Source of the DNA: Lentisphaeria bacterium
GTDB taxonomy: Bacteria > Verrucomicrobiota > Lentisphaeria > Oligosphaerales > Oligosphaeraceae
DNA: 5,375 nucleotides
Direction: 5' to 3'
Assembly: GCA_016287975.1 (NCBI GenBank)
Contig: JAEEXV010000324.1
Span: 1 to 5,375, forward strand
In this document: positions 5,285 through 5,375 of the stretch, in pieces
Layout of the letters: each line of letters starts with the position of its first letter
Position numbering within the stretch: the first letter of the stretch is position 1
Notes under the pieces: generated by a model
Database searches by the model: none
What the model was told of the DNA's origin: nothing
Seen by the model: only the letters and a program-made list of their open reading frames with translations
Translations under genes and position numbers: made by a program

Positions 5285-5375
5285 TGGGTCCTGGCCCCTG
5301 ACCCCTGGGCCCTGGGTCCTGGGTCCTGGGTCCTGGGTCCTGGGTCCTGGGTCCTGGGTCCTGGGTCCTGGGTCC
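5285..5375. repeat. TGGGTCC heptamer array, running off the right edge
   Basis: Thirteen consecutive 7-bp units with no spacer: TGGGTCC, then the variants TGGCCCC, TGACCCC and TGGGCCC, then nine perfect TGGGTCC from 5313 to the window end. Variation is confined to the left end, as expected when an array grows by slippage on one side. The GGG tracts are regularly separated by TCCT. The array lies upstream of the cysK leader and is in the same plus-strand orientation as the array at 131-278. Confidence 0.97.

Noticed and set aside
131..5375. The two flanking arrays as ends of a mobile element
   Set aside because: They are direct, not inverted, differ in core sequence and length, and enclose housekeeping genes with no transposase or integrase.

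Overview
This is a GC-rich bacterial window with four protein genes, two heptamer-repeat arrays and a simple layout. The taxon cannot be fixed from the sequence. Strong Shine-Dalgarno sites, a secreted glycosidase-like protein with a Cys cluster and heptamer repeats between genes would suit a bacterium of the PVC group (for example Kiritimatiellota or Verrucomicrobiota), but this is a guess.

Layout. (a) 1-91, minus: the first 30 codons of a PHP-domain phosphoesterase gene running off the left edge. (b) 92-324: a divergent intergenic region holding a tandem array of TGAATCY heptamers organised in a 32-bp higher-order unit. (c) 325-2664, plus: a 779-residue exported protein with a carbohydrate-binding-like N-terminus, a GATase/flavodoxin-like middle domain and a C-terminal GHL10 (DUF187/YddW-like) glycosyl-hydrolase-like domain. 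(d) A 31-nt gap with no visible terminator, where (c) converges on metY. (e) 3982 down to 2696, minus: metY, O-acetylhomoserine sulfhydrylase. (f) 4973 down to 4047, minus: cysK, cysteine synthase, 64 nt upstream of metY and very probably in the same operon. (g) 4974-5284: a gene-free, AT-richer leader with a possible promoter and a terminator-like hairpin with a T-tract. (h) 5285-5375: a second heptamer array, TGGGTCC, continuing past the right edge.

cysK and metY form a sulfide-assimilation pair. CysK puts sulfide onto O-acetylserine to give cysteine, and MetY puts sulfide onto O-acetylhomoserine to give homocysteine for methionine. The PHP gene and the GHL10 gene share only an upstream region and show no obvious functional link to the sulfur operon.

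The most notable non-gene signals are three. The two heptamer arrays share one skeleton, TGRRTCY, differing by AA versus GG, and the GG form fits a G-quadruplex motif. The tetranucleotide CCGG is strongly scarce (7 by hand count, against about 37 for the same-composition GGCC), and codon choice before glycine appears to avoid it. The cysK leader contains a hairpin plus T-run. No clear undescribed defence or mobile system is present.
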